A stretch of DNA of 64,000 nucleotides from JBMNIZ01 sp050951405. Lineage in GTDB: Bacteria; Bacillota; DULZ01. Made by a program: the position numbers and the translations under genes. Below are positions 35,327-44,481 of this stretch, in pieces (positions within the stretch are counted from its first letter, which is position 1; each line of letters opens with the position of its first letter). Below the pieces are notes generated by a model, which made no database searches, was not told the origin of the DNA, and was given only the letters and a program-made list of their open reading frames with translations. The stretch is from positions 142,985-206,984 of the forward strand of contig JBMNIZ010000016.1 of the NCBI GenBank assembly GCA_050951405.1, in the 5' to 3' direction.

Positions 35327-36304
35327 TTAATTCTCCCCTTTCATGGTTTTCAGTACCGACCAACCGGCAGCAAAAGCGCCGGCAACAGGAGCTACCAAAA
35401 ATCCATAGGCCATCCCATTGACCGTATCCAAATAATTGCCTACTCCCACAGGCATTCCAGGTCCCATATCTTTTTCCATCAATGCTTGGTGAATTTTTTC
35501 AAAGGGTACCGGTGACACATAGAAAGTCGAAGTGCCTCCGTTCTCCCTTTCCCCATAAATGAAACCGGAAATTTCTATCGCCCGCTCTCGTGCCTGCTGT
35601 TTAATCCTATTCTTTTCACCAATCACCAATGCTTTTTGTGGACAGCCCGCAATGCAAGCCGGTTCCTTTCCCTCTTGCAGCAGATCATAGCAAAGATCAC
35701 ATTTGTACATGACTCCGCCGCCCACATATTTGGGGGCAAGCTTCAAGTACAAACCCACTCCCGCCTGCCTTTGGGGAATAGCCCAAGGGCAGACATCCCG
35801 GCATTTGGCACCGCCAAAGCAGATATTGGGATCTATCAACACCGGGCCTTCCGGTTTCTTTTCCTGGGCATTAAAAGGGCAGAGATTGACACAGGGAGGA
35901 TTGTCGCAGTGCATACAACGTCTCTGAATAAATAATTCGTAGATTTTCCCTTGATGTTCTACTTCGACTTTTTGCACAAAAGTCCAATTGTAAGGCGTCA
36001 ATCGGTTGATCAGATCTCTTTTATTGGACCAATCTTCATATTTTTTTTGCGGCCAGTAGTTGCTGATGTTGGAGACGGGCTCTGGAAAACGTTTTTTGTT
36101 TTTAGCTCTACATGCACTGACACAGACAGGGATCTCCCTGTCCTTACACCCATCACATTTGGTTAAATCAATGAGAGTGCCTACTTGGCCCACCGCCTCA
36201 CTTCTTGCGTAAGCCCATTTGGAAGCGCCGCTTAAAGCAATTCCCCCTGCAATACCGGAAGCTACCGTTCTTCTAAGAAAGGTTCTCCTGCTGATACTTG
36301 ACAT
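35327..36304 (-). CDS. Tat-exported multi-cluster ferredoxin-like subunit (FdnH/DmsB-type)
   Basis: 325 residues with a twin-arginine signal (SRRTFLRRTVASG) and a hydrophobic C-terminus (about 300-318) that may anchor it. Four Cys groups: CDGCKDREIPVCVSAC, CMHCDNPPCVNLC, CFGGAKCRDVC and CDLCYDLLQEGKEPAC plus AGC. The third has only three Cys (C-x5-C-x3-C). It is an electron-transfer subunit for a periplasm-side oxidoreductase, paired with the cytochrome b gene. It has its own near-perfect promoter. Partner enzyme unknown. Confidence 0.85.
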   Translation of the reverse strand: MSSISRRTFLRRTVASGIAGGIALSGASKWAYARSEAVGQVGTLIDLTKCDGCKDREIPVCVSACRAKNKKRFPEPVSNISNYWPQKKYEDWSNKRDLINRLTPYNWTFVQKVEVEHQGKIYELFIQRRCMHCDNPPCVNLCPFNAQEKKPEGPVLIDPNICFGGAKCRDVCPWAIPQRQAGVGLYLKLAPKYVGGGVMYKCDLCYDLLQEGKEPACIAGCPQKALVIGEKNRIKQQARERAIEISGFIYGERENGGTSTFYVSPVPFEKIHQALMEKDMGPGMPVGVGNYLDTVNGMAYGFLVAPVAGAFAAGWSVLKTMKGEN

Positions 36305-36354
36305 GCAGTCCTCTCCCCTTTTTCTTGAAATAAAACAGAGTATTCGTTCTTTTA

Positions 36355-36383
36355 ATTATATTAGCTGGATATTTCGTTGTCAA
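36355..36383 (-). promoter_or_regulatory. Consensus sigma-A promoter of the Fe-S/cytochrome b pair
   Basis: TTGACA and TATAAT with exactly 17 bases between, about 50 bases before the Fe-S gene. It separates the pair from acnA as a transcription unit. Confidence 0.75.
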
Positions 36384-36406
36384 TTATATTGGTGAAATTA
36401 TTTTGC

Positions 36407-36436
36407 CAAAAAAGAAGGCACTGAAGCCTTCTTTTT
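36407..36436 (-). terminator. Terminator after acnA
   Basis: AAGAAGGC/GCCTTCTT stem with six T on the minus strand. Confidence 0.8.
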
Positions 36437-36456
36437 AACCCTGTGTTTTACTGCCT

Positions 36457-38395
36457 TTACGGGTTTTCTTGCTGCCTCTCTTTTACGTAGTTCAGCAGAC
36501 CCCCGGCCAGGATGATTTTCTTTTGTCTTAAGGTTAGATCATGCCGTGCCAGAACGGTGGTACCTTTGGTAATGTTCTTGATCTGCACAGTATTGGACTG
36601 GAGAATTTGCTCCTTCAGAGATTCAATGGCCAAAAATATCATCCTGCTGGATCGAATGGTAATTATCCGGATGAACAAAAGTTAGGGGTATAATACCAAA
36701 GTTAATCAGATTAGCCCTGTGAATCCTAGCAAAGGATTTTGCCAAAATAGCTTTAATGCCCAGATACATGGGAGCAAGGGCTGCATGTTCCCTGCTGGAA
36801 CCCTGTCCATAGTTTTCTCCTCCCACAACAAAGCTCTGTCCGGCCGCTTTAGCCCTGGCTGCAAAATCCGGATCAATTCCTGAGAAAACAAATTCAGCAA
36901 TGGCCGGAATATTGGAGCGAAGAGGAAGCACCTTGGCTCCGGCAGGCAGGATATGATCCGTAGTGATATTGTCACCGGTTTTTAACACAACCGGACCCTG
37001 AATCTGATCCGCCGGCGGATTATTGATGGGTAAGGGTTTGATATTAGGTCCCCTGATGATTTCAACCTCTTCCCCTTCCTGGGCGGGAGGAAGCACCATA
37101 CTATCATCAATTACAAACCTGTCTGGCAGTGTAACTTTGACGGGTTCTCCTAGGATGCGAGGGTCGGTGAGTTTCCCGTAAAGGGCTGTAACAGCCGCCA
37201 CTTCCGGACTGGAAAGATACACCTGGGCGTCCCTGGTTCCACTTCTCCCCTCGAAATTCCGATTCACCGTTCTTACCGAAACCCCTTGACTGGGAGGAGC
37301 CTGGCCCATACCGACACAGGGCCCACAGGCACACTCTAAAATCCTGGCTCCGGCGCCGATCAAATGCCCTAAGGAACCGTTATCAGCCAGCATTCTCAAT
37401 ACTTGCCGCGAACCAGGGGCTATCACCAAGCTAACCTCCGGGTGAATTTGCTTCCCTTTCAAAATTTCCGCCACCCGCATTAAATCCGTATAGGATGAAT
37501 TAGTGCAACTGCCAATTACCACTTGATCCACCCGGATGGGGCCCAGCTCTGTTACTTTCCGGACCGCGTCCGGACTATGGGGGCAAGCCACAAGCGGCTC
37601 CAATTGATCAAGATCAAGACGGATCACTTGATCATAAGCAGCATCCTCATCGGCCGTCAAAGGTATCCAATCCTGTTCCCGTCCCTGGGCTGCCAGATAC
37701 TTTCTAGTCTCCTCATCGCTGGGAAAAATTGAAGAAGTAGCTCCCAGCTCGGCGCCCATGTTGGTGATGGTGGCTCGTTCCGGTACCGATAAAGAAGTAA
37801 CGCCTTCACCGCCATATTCCATAATCTTCCCTACTCCGCCTTTAACGGACAGGATCCTTAAAATCTCCAAAATAATGTCTTTTGCCGCAACCCAAGGTTT
37901 TAGCCTGCCCCTCAACTCTACTTTGATTACTCCCGGCATAGTTAAGTAAAAAGGTTCGCCAGCCATAGCGATAGCCACATCCAGACCACCGGCACCGATA
38001 GCAAGCATACCTATGCCGCCGGCTGTCGGGGTATGGCTGTCAGCGCCCAGCAAAGTCTCTCCCGGTTTGGCAAAACGTTCCAAATGAACCTGGTGGCAGA
38101 TGCCGTTTCCCGGCCGGGAAAAATATAGGCCGTATTTCTTGGAAAAGCTCTGCAGAAATCTATGGTCATCGGCGTTTTCATAACCGTTCTGCAAAGTATT
38201 ATGGTCCACGTAACTAACTGATAATTTGCTTTTTACCCTGGGAATACCTAGGGCCTCAAACTGCAAATAAGACATGGTGCCTGTAGCATCTTGAGTTAAG
38301 GTCTGATCAATTCTCAAAGCGATTTCACTGCCCGGGGCCATCTCTCCTTCCACTAGATGAGCGGCTATAATTTTCTCTGCTAGGTTTTTACCCAA
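36457..38395 (-). pseudogene. Aconitate hydratase with one frameshift near the C-terminus
   Basis: Interconverts citrate and isocitrate with a 4Fe-4S cluster. The first 579 codons are open and carry LGADSHTPTAGGIGMLAIGAGG, GSCTNSSYTDLM, CACGPCVGMGQ and the swivel-domain GGENYGQGSSREHAAL motif. Near 36628 an extra C (GGCCATTGAA) shifts the frame; the next frame carries the natural end (IESLKEQILQSN to VKERQQENP). The intended protein is about 645 residues, the mitochondrial-like/clostridial AcnA length. One base restores it, so a sequence error or a very recent mutation is likely. Confidence 0.88.
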
Positions 38396-38470
38396 AACAA
38401 TCCCCTCCCTATGTCCGTCCTCATGACCATGATTCTTTGGTAACAGGCCGCAAACCCATTCGTTCCTTAC

Positions 38471-38499
38471 ATTATATAGTGACTGGAGGGTTAAGTAAA
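38471..38499 (-). promoter_or_regulatory. Promoter of acnA
   Basis: TTTACT and TATAAT with a 17-base spacer, about 75 bases before the start. Confidence 0.5.
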
Positions 38500-38601
38500 T
38501 TCCTCCCCGGAATTTTACTCCTCATCTTCTTTTGTTGCCCTTTTCTCTTTATTATCCCTTTTCGGCCTGAACTCACAAGACCTTTGTGAGTAATTTGCTC
38601 C

Positions 38602-38682
38602 TCAGCCTCCACCACGGGCCATCATCAATAACAGAAAAAGACCAAGAGCAAAATAAACCACATAGTCAAAAACACCCTCCAT
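38602..38682 (-). CDS. Small membrane protein, 26 residues, unknown
   Basis: A short reading frame between acnA and the CAP-domain gene encodes a predicted single-helix peptide: MEGVFDYVVYFALG, LFLLLMMA, then RGGG. It has a strong AGGAGG 10 bases before its ATG and a hairpin (ACTCACAA/TTGTGAGT) shortly after its stop. The clean hydrophobic core, good start signals and Gly-rich tail argue for a real gene; I do not recognise a family. Small spore-associated or stress peptides look like this. Confidence 0.5.
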   Translation of the reverse strand: MEGVFDYVVYFALGLFLLLMMARGGG

Positions 38683-38810
38683 TGTTTTCCCCTCCTGCCG
38701 GCCGATCCAATTTCTTGTCATTATATTATCTTCTAATTTCCCAGTCAATGCGCCCGGCGGAATATGTTCTCCAGCACCTTTATTTGACAGAATCCGGCTC
38801 CAGGATAATA

Positions 38811-38846
38811 AATCAGCCGCAGGCGGCCCGCCGCCTGCGGCTGATT
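38811..38846 (-). terminator. Strong GC-rich terminator after the CAP-domain gene
   Basis: Perfect 16-bp stem AATCAGCCGCAGGCGG with its complement and a 4-base loop, followed by TATTAT on the minus strand; directly after the gene. Confidence 0.8.
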
Positions 38847-38858
38847 GAGCGTTTTTCG

Positions 38859-39554
38859 TTACTTGCCAATAAACATTTGCGTCCAGTAGGCCCCATAACT
38901 ACCACCGGAGGCATACCCCACACCAATATGGGTGTACTTGTCATTCAAAATATTGGCTTTATGCCCCGGACTGTTCATCCAAGCTCGGACAACCTCTTCC
39001 GGAGTCCTCTGGCCTGCGGCGATGTTCTCTCCGGCATACCTGTAGCTAATCCCGAATTTTTTCATCATATCAAAAGGAGATCCGTAAGTGGGCGAAGTAT
39101 GGGAAAAATAACGATTATCCCGCATATCTTGGGATTTTAACCTGGCCACGTTAGCCAAAGAAGCATCCCATTGAAGAGGAGCCAAGCCTGCTTTACTTCT
39201 TTCCTGGTTGACCAGTTCCACTACGCGCACCTCATATTGACTGGCCTGTCCCACATTTTGCCCCGGTTGAGAAGGGACCGGATTTTTTGGTACTGCCGGC
39301 TGGGTAGGTTCGGCAGGTTGAGACGGCTTTGTAGGTTCCGCAGGAACCGGCTCTTTATACTGGGGGTAATTATAGTAAATCCTGTATACCGTCCCGGAAG
39401 GAGAATAATAATAATGAATTTTATACTGGGTTACATAGTAATTATCGTAAGTTTTGTAGTAACGATAGCTGGCGGCATCCGCCGTATCCACAGGCAACAA
39501 CGACACCAGAACCAAAACTGCAACAATCGCAATCAATATCTTTTTATAATTCAT
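38859..39554 (-). CDS. Secreted CAP/SCP-domain protein
   Basis: About 231 residues. Signal peptide (MNYKKILIAIVAVLVLVSLL to ADA), a Tyr-rich segment (36-70), a Pro-rich spacer (75-105) and a C-terminal CAP domain (115-231) with VELVNQERSKAGLAPL, the His of YFSHTSPTYG, YAGENIAAG and AWMNSPGHKANIL. Bacterial CAP proteins such as YkwD are exported during spore formation or cell-wall turnover; the biochemical role is unclear. The leader is a c-di-AMP riboswitch (39640-39820). The ATG at 39554 is preferred because the signal peptide starts there. Confidence 0.88.
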   Translation of the reverse strand: MNYKKILIAIVAVLVLVSLLPVDTADAASYRYYKTYDNYYVTQYKIHYYYSPSGTVYRIYYNYPQYKEPVPAEPTKPSQPAEPTQPAVPKNPVPSQPGQNVGQASQYEVRVVELVNQERSKAGLAPLQWDASLANVARLKSQDMRDNRYFSHTSPTYGSPFDMMKKFGISYRYAGENIAAGQRTPEEVVRAWMNSPGHKANILNDKYTHIGVGYASGGSYGAYWTQMFIGK

Positions 39555-39639
39555 CTCTGGGAAAACTCCTTTCCTAATGATCTCTCCACCCATCTTCTCC
39601 CTAAGTTGTTATTTACTTACATTGTAATGGGCAAAAAAA

Positions 39640-39820
39640 TTACACCTCCTTGACGAAGCCTGCGAAGTTAGCTGACGGATTCGGGCCGCAAGTACCCTAC
39701 CTTGTTTGGCAAGGGAAAAGGCCATTCCCACCAAGCAAGGATTCACCCCTACAAAATGGTTCCTCCGCTTCTTGGACAACCAAGAATTCGGCTACTGAAG
39801 TAGTTGTTAAATCACCTGTT
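39640..39820 (-). promoter_or_regulatory. ydaO/yuaA-type (c-di-AMP) riboswitch
   Basis: The minus strand shows the conserved blocks in order: GGGGTGAATCC (39739-39749), GGTAGGG (about 39697), CCCGAATCC and GTCAGCTAAC (39667-39676), ending with a purine-rich GGAGG and a T-run before the gene. These are the hallmarks of the ydaO class, which senses cyclic di-AMP and usually turns off wall- or osmolyte-related genes. It stands 90 bases upstream of the secreted CAP-domain gene. Assigned by eye from conserved blocks. Confidence 0.9.
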
Positions 39821-39833
39821 TTTATGCATATAA

Positions 39834-39863
39834 ATTATAACTTTTTTTGTCGAAGGCTGGCAA
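39834..39863 (-). promoter_or_regulatory. Promoter of the riboswitch transcript
   Basis: TTGCCA and TATAAT with an 18-base spacer directly upstream of the riboswitch. Confidence 0.5.
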
Positions 39864-39907
39864 AGGTAATTTATACTTAAAAAGGATCCTTTTCCCATCG
39901 ACGGCTC

Positions 39908-41137
39908 TCACACTTTCAGGCCGCCGGAAAGGTCATGATCCTGCTTGGATGTGAAAAAGAATATGATCGTCAGCAACAAGGCTCCCAGTGGCAATCCGGC
40001 TAAGGTCAACATGGTCACAACAATGCCCCATTTGTCGGCAACTAGGCCTAAAAGCATTGCTCCCACTCCCCCCATGCCCACTGCGAACCCTAGCATCAAA
40101 CCGGAAGCAATCCCTACATGCCCGGGCATCAAGGATTGCCCCAAGACTATGGTAGAGGAAAAGGTAGAAACAAGGGCCATTCCAGCTAAGAAAACAGCAA
40201 TCATACTGAGCTTAGGTCCGCCGAAAAGGAAAGTCAAAATCAGTGGAGGAATGGTCAAAAAAGAAAAACCGATAACTTTTATTTCCCCATAGCGATCAGC
40301 AAGTGGACCTCCAAGCACGTTTCCCAAAGCCCCTGCCAATAAGAAAAGTGATATGATCGTATCCGCATAAGCTTCCGGTTGATTCAGGTAGGTAATCAAG
40401 TATAAAGATACATAGGTGGTAAAGCCTGACAGGATAAAGGATCGAAAAACCACAATCATGATCAGCGTGACCAGCAAAAACCATTTTGTTTGACCGCTTT
40501 TCCCCACATCCCCTTGGTTCCCTCTTCTGTCTGCACCGGAAGGAAATTGAGGAATTTTATACCAAAAGATACAAGCCATGATTGTGGCTGGGATCAGCAA
40601 ATAAATAGACCCCTGGATACCCTTCCAGGCCAAGCAAACAGCCATCACCACCGGCCCCAGGCCGTAGCCCAGATTCCCACCCACGGAAAAAATGGACATG
40701 GCCGTGGCCCTGGCACTGCCGCTAACGAAATGGGCCGCTTTGGATGCTTCAGGATGAAAAGCCGCCACACCAATACCGCTGACCAGTGCAGCCAAGAGAA
40801 TTAAATAATAGCTTTGGGCCAATCCCATCATGGCCATGCCAAAACCGGCAACCAGAGTACTGACAGGTAATAACCATAAGGCCCCCTTTTTATCACTATA
40901 GTAGCCGAAGAGGGGCTGTATCAGGGAAGACCCCATGGTGAAAACCAGCATAATGACACCAATTAAGGAATAAGACAAATCATAAGCGACAAAAAGCCTT
41001 GGCAACAGAACAGGCAGGGCACCCTGGTTCATATCCACTGCAAGATGCCCAAAGCCTAAAAGAAACAGTATTTTGTAATCGGGTCTATTTCCCTTCGTCT
41101 GGCTCTCTGAAAAATGCGTAATTGAATTCATAGGCAA
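39908..41137 (-). CDS. MFS transporter (fosmidomycin-resistance-like)
   Basis: 409 residues with 12 hydrophobic segments and the MFS loop motif between helices 2 and 3 (GYYSDKKGALWLLP) and again between 8 and 9 (GPLADRYGEIKV). The N-terminal GFGHLAVDMNQGALPVLLPRL and VSGIGVAAFHPEASKAAHFVSG resemble the Fsr-type drug efflux group. Substrate unknown. TTG start after GAGGAG; the ATG two codons on is possible. It stands 70 bases downstream of the CapA-like gene on the same strand. Confidence 0.85.
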   Translation of the reverse strand: MPMNSITHFSESQTKGNRPDYKILFLLGFGHLAVDMNQGALPVLLPRLFVAYDLSYSLIGVIMLVFTMGSSLIQPLFGYYSDKKGALWLLPVSTLVAGFGMAMMGLAQSYYLILLAALVSGIGVAAFHPEASKAAHFVSGSARATAMSIFSVGGNLGYGLGPVVMAVCLAWKGIQGSIYLLIPATIMACIFWYKIPQFPSGADRRGNQGDVGKSGQTKWFLLVTLIMIVVFRSFILSGFTTYVSLYLITYLNQPEAYADTIISLFLLAGALGNVLGGPLADRYGEIKVIGFSFLTIPPLILTFLFGGPKLSMIAVFLAGMALVSTFSSTIVLGQSLMPGHVGIASGLMLGFAVGMGGVGAMLLGLVADKWGIVVTMLTLAGLPLGALLLTIIFFFTSKQDHDLSGGLKV

Positions 41138-41206
41138 TCCGGCAAACTCCTCTCATCCACATCAAAGGCAATATTATCGCTAGCCTAATTGACGCTCAGA
41201 ATGCTT

Positions 41207-42379
41207 TTACATCATCTTCTCCTCTTCTGCATACACCCTAATATTTTCTGTGCGCATAACATTCATCACTTCAATGCGGGCCTGGTGCAAGAGCTCCTGA
41301 TCCCAATCACCGGGCTGCTGGAGAAAACTGTCGCTTAAAGGCAATACTTTCACTGCAAATTTGCCTTGCTCCCGGTAGCGATAAGTATATATGGGTAAAA
41401 AACTGACAGCTTCCAGCCTCGTCAAGCCTTGATGGTCCTGAACAACTGTTAAATAATAGACGGCACTGCTCTGCCGTTCCAGGCCTTTCTGAGCGGAAAT
41501 AAAATTGCCTAAAGAGTAGATCACCAAATAGCCATTTTCCAGATCAAATTCGGCCGGCTGCAGCACATGAGGATGACTGCCCAGTATGCATTCCACCCCT
41601 TGGCTTTGGAGCCAGTCCACCAGTTCCTTTTGTTCTTTACTGAGTTTCTTCTGATATTCATTGCCAAAATGGAGAAAAGTTAAAATTAAATCCACTTCCT
41701 TCCGGCGTAATTCTTCTATATCCCGGGCCATAGCATCCCGGTCAATCAAATTAACTAAATACTCCTGTCCTGCCGGTATGGGCAGGCCGTTAGTCCCGTA
41801 GGTGTAACTCAAAATTCCCAGCTGGATGCCCTGAACAGAATAGATAAGCAGAGACTGCCTTTCCTCTTGGGACCTGGCGGTGCCTGCATGTTTTAATCCA
41901 TATTGATCCAGATAATCCAAAGTGTTACGAACTCCTTCGGCTCCCCGATCAAGGCAATGATTGTTAGCCGTCGTCAGAATGGTAAAGCCGGCCCTTTTTA
42001 ATGCTCCCGCTAAGGATTCCGGAGAATTAAAGCGGGGATATCCCCCATAGACCAGATGCTCTCCTGCCAAAGTGGTCTCAAGATTGCCTATGACCACATC
42101 AGCCCTCTTCAAGTAAGGAGCAATCGCTTCAAAGGAGCCATCAAATTCGTATTCTCCCGTGACAGCATTGTAAGCACTGTCAATTTGGGCATCATGGACC
42201 ATAATATCACCCACAAGGGCTATGGTGATTATCTTGCTTTCAGGGACAAATTCTTCTGATTCAATCTCGGGCGGATCAACAGACTCCGGCTGATCAGAAG
42301 CAGGCACAGAAACACCGCAGCCGGAAACAACAACCAAGGCCAATACGGCTAACCAGAAAAGGATTGCCCTCCTTCTCAC
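41207..42379 (-). CDS. CapA-family lipoprotein (metallophosphatase fold)
   Basis: About 390 residues. An N-terminal lipobox (VVSGC) makes it a lipoprotein; the CapA/PGA_cap domain follows with GDIMVHDAQ, NLETTLAG, NNHCLDRG, TFLHFGNEY and GSHPHVLQP, the metal-binding positions of this calcineurin-like group. Members take part in polyglutamate or surface polymer handling, but no pgsB/C genes are nearby, so the function is open. GTG at 42379 is chosen (AAGGAAGG 6 bases upstream); a GTG 9 bases earlier is too close to that site. Confidence 0.85.
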   Translation of the reverse strand: MRRRAILFWLAVLALVVVSGCGVSVPASDQPESVDPPEIESEEFVPESKIITIALVGDIMVHDAQIDSAYNAVTGEYEFDGSFEAIAPYLKRADVVIGNLETTLAGEHLVYGGYPRFNSPESLAGALKRAGFTILTTANNHCLDRGAEGVRNTLDYLDQYGLKHAGTARSQEERQSLLIYSVQGIQLGILSYTYGTNGLPIPAGQEYLVNLIDRDAMARDIEELRRKEVDLILTFLHFGNEYQKKLSKEQKELVDWLQSQGVECILGSHPHVLQPAEFDLENGYLVIYSLGNFISAQKGLERQSSAVYYLTVVQDHQGLTRLEAVSFLPIYTYRYREQGKFAVKVLPLSDSFLQQPGDWDQELLHQARIEVMNVMRTENIRVYAEEEKMM

Positions 42380-42544
42380 ACCAAACACCTTCCTTAAATA
42401 ACATATCGAGTTAATTCTCTGCTCGGACCGGTTTACCTGCTTTTTTCATTTTCCGCTGAAAAAGAACATTTCTTGCCCATTTCATTTGACAGCCTGCCCG
42501 GTTAAAGGCTACTATAGCCATAAGAACGGTAAAAGGATGATGAC

Positions 42545-43258
42545 ATGTATCCTCTCACACACCTTTATGTGACCGCCCGTGTGGTGGAAAAATTAACCCC
42601 CGCATTAGCCTTGGGCAGTATTCTTCCCGACCTGCTGGTGGGTGCAGGCATTCCCTGGAGCAAAGCTCATCAACCCTTACAACTGGATCTTGCTCATCGC
42701 TTAAATAATCAGGAAATAGCCCTTGGTGCCATGATCCACGGCATTGATTTGCCGGGACTGGACTATTTCAGTGACCTTTCATACGGGGACGGGAAAGGAT
42801 ATGCTTATCAGCTGGCTGCTTGTTTGCAAGAGGAAATTCTCCAGCTGGGAATCCATCCGGAACATGTCCTCTGGAGAGGGCATAATTTTATTGAAATGGG
42901 AGTGGAAATACATCTGAACAAGATTCATTCCCATCTCTGGTCCTTTCTGGAACAAGCAAGGGCTTCAACTCATCTCCAAAATGAAATCCAGCAATTAGCC
43001 CTTGAATTGCGGGCAAAACACCCGGAGCTAATCGGCAGCATTCTCAACCGCTTCCTAAAGATGCGAGGACAAAAAAACAACTTGATAAAAGACTATAGCT
43101 TGAAACTGGCTTCATTTTATCAAATTTCTCTACCTGAGGAACAATCACTCCTAATTTTAAATCGATCCCTGCTACTGGTAGAGAACTCCTATCCTGACTT
43201 TTTGGAACATTGCATCGGAAAAATTACCCATTCCTTAAATTATGCCTGTTTGATCTGA
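42545..43258 (+). CDS. Protein of unknown function, possible zinc phospholipase C-like fold
   Basis: 237 residues, mainly helical. His/Asp-rich features near the N-terminus (THLYVTARVV, GSILPDLL, KAHQPLQLDLAHR, AMIHGIDLPGLDYFSD) and WRGHNFIEMGVEIHL in the middle suggest a metal site like that of the zinc-dependent phospholipase C group; this is a guess from pattern. It stands alone between divergent CapA and the cotJ operon and ends at its own terminator. Confidence 0.6.
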   Translation: MYPLTHLYVTARVVEKLTPALALGSILPDLLVGAGIPWSKAHQPLQLDLAHRLNNQEIALGAMIHGIDLPGLDYFSDLSYGDGKGYAYQLAACLQEEILQLGIHPEHVLWRGHNFIEMGVEIHLNKIHSHLWSFLEQARASTHLQNEIQQLALELRAKHPELIGSILNRFLKMRGQKNNLIKDYSLKLASFYQISLPEEQSLLILNRSLLLVENSYPDFLEHCIGKITHSLNYACLI

Positions 43259-43263
43259 ACATT

Positions 43264-43287
43264 GCCTTCCCTGGGAAGGCTTTTTTC
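43264..43287 (+). terminator. Terminator after the unknown gene
   Basis: GCCTTCC/GGAAGGC stem with 3-base loop and six T. Confidence 0.8.
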
Positions 43288-43365
43288 TTGAAATTACCCC
43301 TTCCTTTCACCTTTTTCCATTTTTCCCATAAACTGTATTGAAAAACAATTTAAGGAGGAAAAATA

Positions 43366-43581
43366 ATGGACCAGGCAAAATCCTTGCCACCAAGACCAGC
43401 TTTCGGGTTCCCACCTTTTCTACCGGGATCCGGACCCGAATGTCCTCCGGGTATGGAGCTGGCTCAAGCTTATGTACCCTGGCAAACATTCGGCCGTATC
43501 TTTTCACCCCAGGAAGCCCTGAAAAAAGGGACCTTGTTTCCAGAACTCTATCGACCCTATAGTGGCGTACATCAACGCTAA
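43366..43581 (+). CDS. cotJA: Spore coat-associated protein CotJA
   Basis: 71 residues with a Pro-rich N-terminus and the family core LAQAYVPWQTFGRIFSPQEALKKGTLFPELYRPY. CotJA is a small spore-coat component made in the mother cell. It is first in cotJA-cotJB-cotJC, with AAGGAGG 8 bases before the ATG. In B. subtilis the operon is driven by sigma E. Confidence 0.93.
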   Translation: MDQAKSLPPRPAFGFPPFLPGSGPECPPGMELAQAYVPWQTFGRIFSPQEALKKGTLFPELYRPYSGVHQR

Positions 43582-43594
43582 GGAGGAATGAAGA

Positions 43595-43843
43595 ATGGAC
43601 AGCCGGCAAAGGGAGCTGTTGCGGCAAATTCAAGAGCTGCAATTCGTAGCAGTGGAATTAACTTTATTTATGGATATACATGATGATCACAGGCAGCCAT
43701 TGGCTGAATATAATCGGGTGGCAGAAAGATTACGGGCCTTAACCACTGAGTACGAAAGAAATTATGGACCTCTCATGCCTTACGGCCAATCTCCCGTACA
43801 GCGCTGGGCCTGGACAGATGAACCCTGGCCATGGGAAATGTAA
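43595..43843 (+). CDS. cotJB: Spore coat protein CotJB
   Basis: 82 residues: RQIQELQFVAVELTLFMDIHDDHRQPLAEYN and the Trp-rich end WAWTDEPWPWEM are diagnostic of CotJB. It lies 13 bases after cotJA with its own AAGGAGG site. Needed for correct coat incorporation of the CotJ proteins. Confidence 0.95.
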   Translation: MDSRQRELLRQIQELQFVAVELTLFMDIHDDHRQPLAEYNRVAERLRALTTEYERNYGPLMPYGQSPVQRWAWTDEPWPWEM

Positions 43844-43870
43844 TGCAGGTTTAAGGAGGGAAGGGAAAAA

Positions 43871-44443
43871 ATGTGGATTTACAAAAAAAAGCTTGAGTAT
43901 CCAGTCAGAGTCAGTAAGCCGGATGTGAGAATGGCAAAAATGCTCCTGGCCCAGTACGGTGGGCCTGATGGCGAACTATCCGCCGCTCTGCGCTACTTAA
44001 ATCAAAGATACACGATGCCTACCGGAAAAACCAAAGGTTTGTTAACCGACATCGGCACGGAAGAATTGGCCCATCTGGAAATAATTGCCACTATGGTTTA
44101 TAAGCTTTTAAAAAACGCTTCCCTAGCAGAACTGGAAAAGGCCGGGCTGGGAGGCCACTATGTTCACCACGATCGGGCCTTATTTTATACTGACGCCAAC
44201 GGAGTTCCCTGGACGGCCACTTACATCCAAGCCACCGGAGATCCGGTCACTGACCTTCATGAAGACATGGCCGCCGAACAAAAGGCCCGTACTACCTATG
44301 AGCACCTGATCAATCTGACCGATGACCCTGGAATAATTGATACCTTGCGTTTCCTCAGGGAAAGAGAAGTGGTCCACTTCCAACGTTTCGGCGAAGCTCT
44401 TAATCACGTGCAGGACCATCTGAAGCAGCGTAAATTTTTCTAG
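43871..44443 (+). CDS. cotJC: CotJC, manganese catalase-like coat protein
   Basis: 190 residues, the usual CotJC length. A ferritin-like four-helix domain with ligand motifs ELSAALRYLNQRY, TEELAHLEIIATMV, DLHEDMAAEQKARTTYEHL and REREVVHFQRFGEAL provides the di-manganese site of this catalase group. It protects spores from peroxide in some Clostridia. Third gene of cotJ, followed by a strong terminator. Confidence 0.95.
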   Translation: MWIYKKKLEYPVRVSKPDVRMAKMLLAQYGGPDGELSAALRYLNQRYTMPTGKTKGLLTDIGTEELAHLEIIATMVYKLLKNASLAELEKAGLGGHYVHHDRALFYTDANGVPWTATYIQATGDPVTDLHEDMAAEQKARTTYEHLINLTDDPGIIDTLRFLREREVVHFQRFGEALNHVQDHLKQRKFF

Positions 44444-44450
44444 AAAAAGA

Positions 44451-44481
44451 GGAGAGGTTTCTCTGCAGAAACCTCTCTTTA
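44451..44481 (+). terminator. Terminator of the cotJ operon
   Basis: GAGAGGTTTC/GAAACCTCTC stem with T-run, immediately after cotJC. Confidence 0.85.

Noticed and set aside
43290..43365. Sigma-E-like promoter before cotJA (CATAAACT at 43328)
   Set aside because: Only a -10-like match; no convincing -35 at the right distance, so not listed as a feature.
43307..43642. 111-codon minus-strand frame opposite cotJA/cotJB
   Set aside because: Antisense to a clear coat operon with strong ribosome binding sites; no homology.
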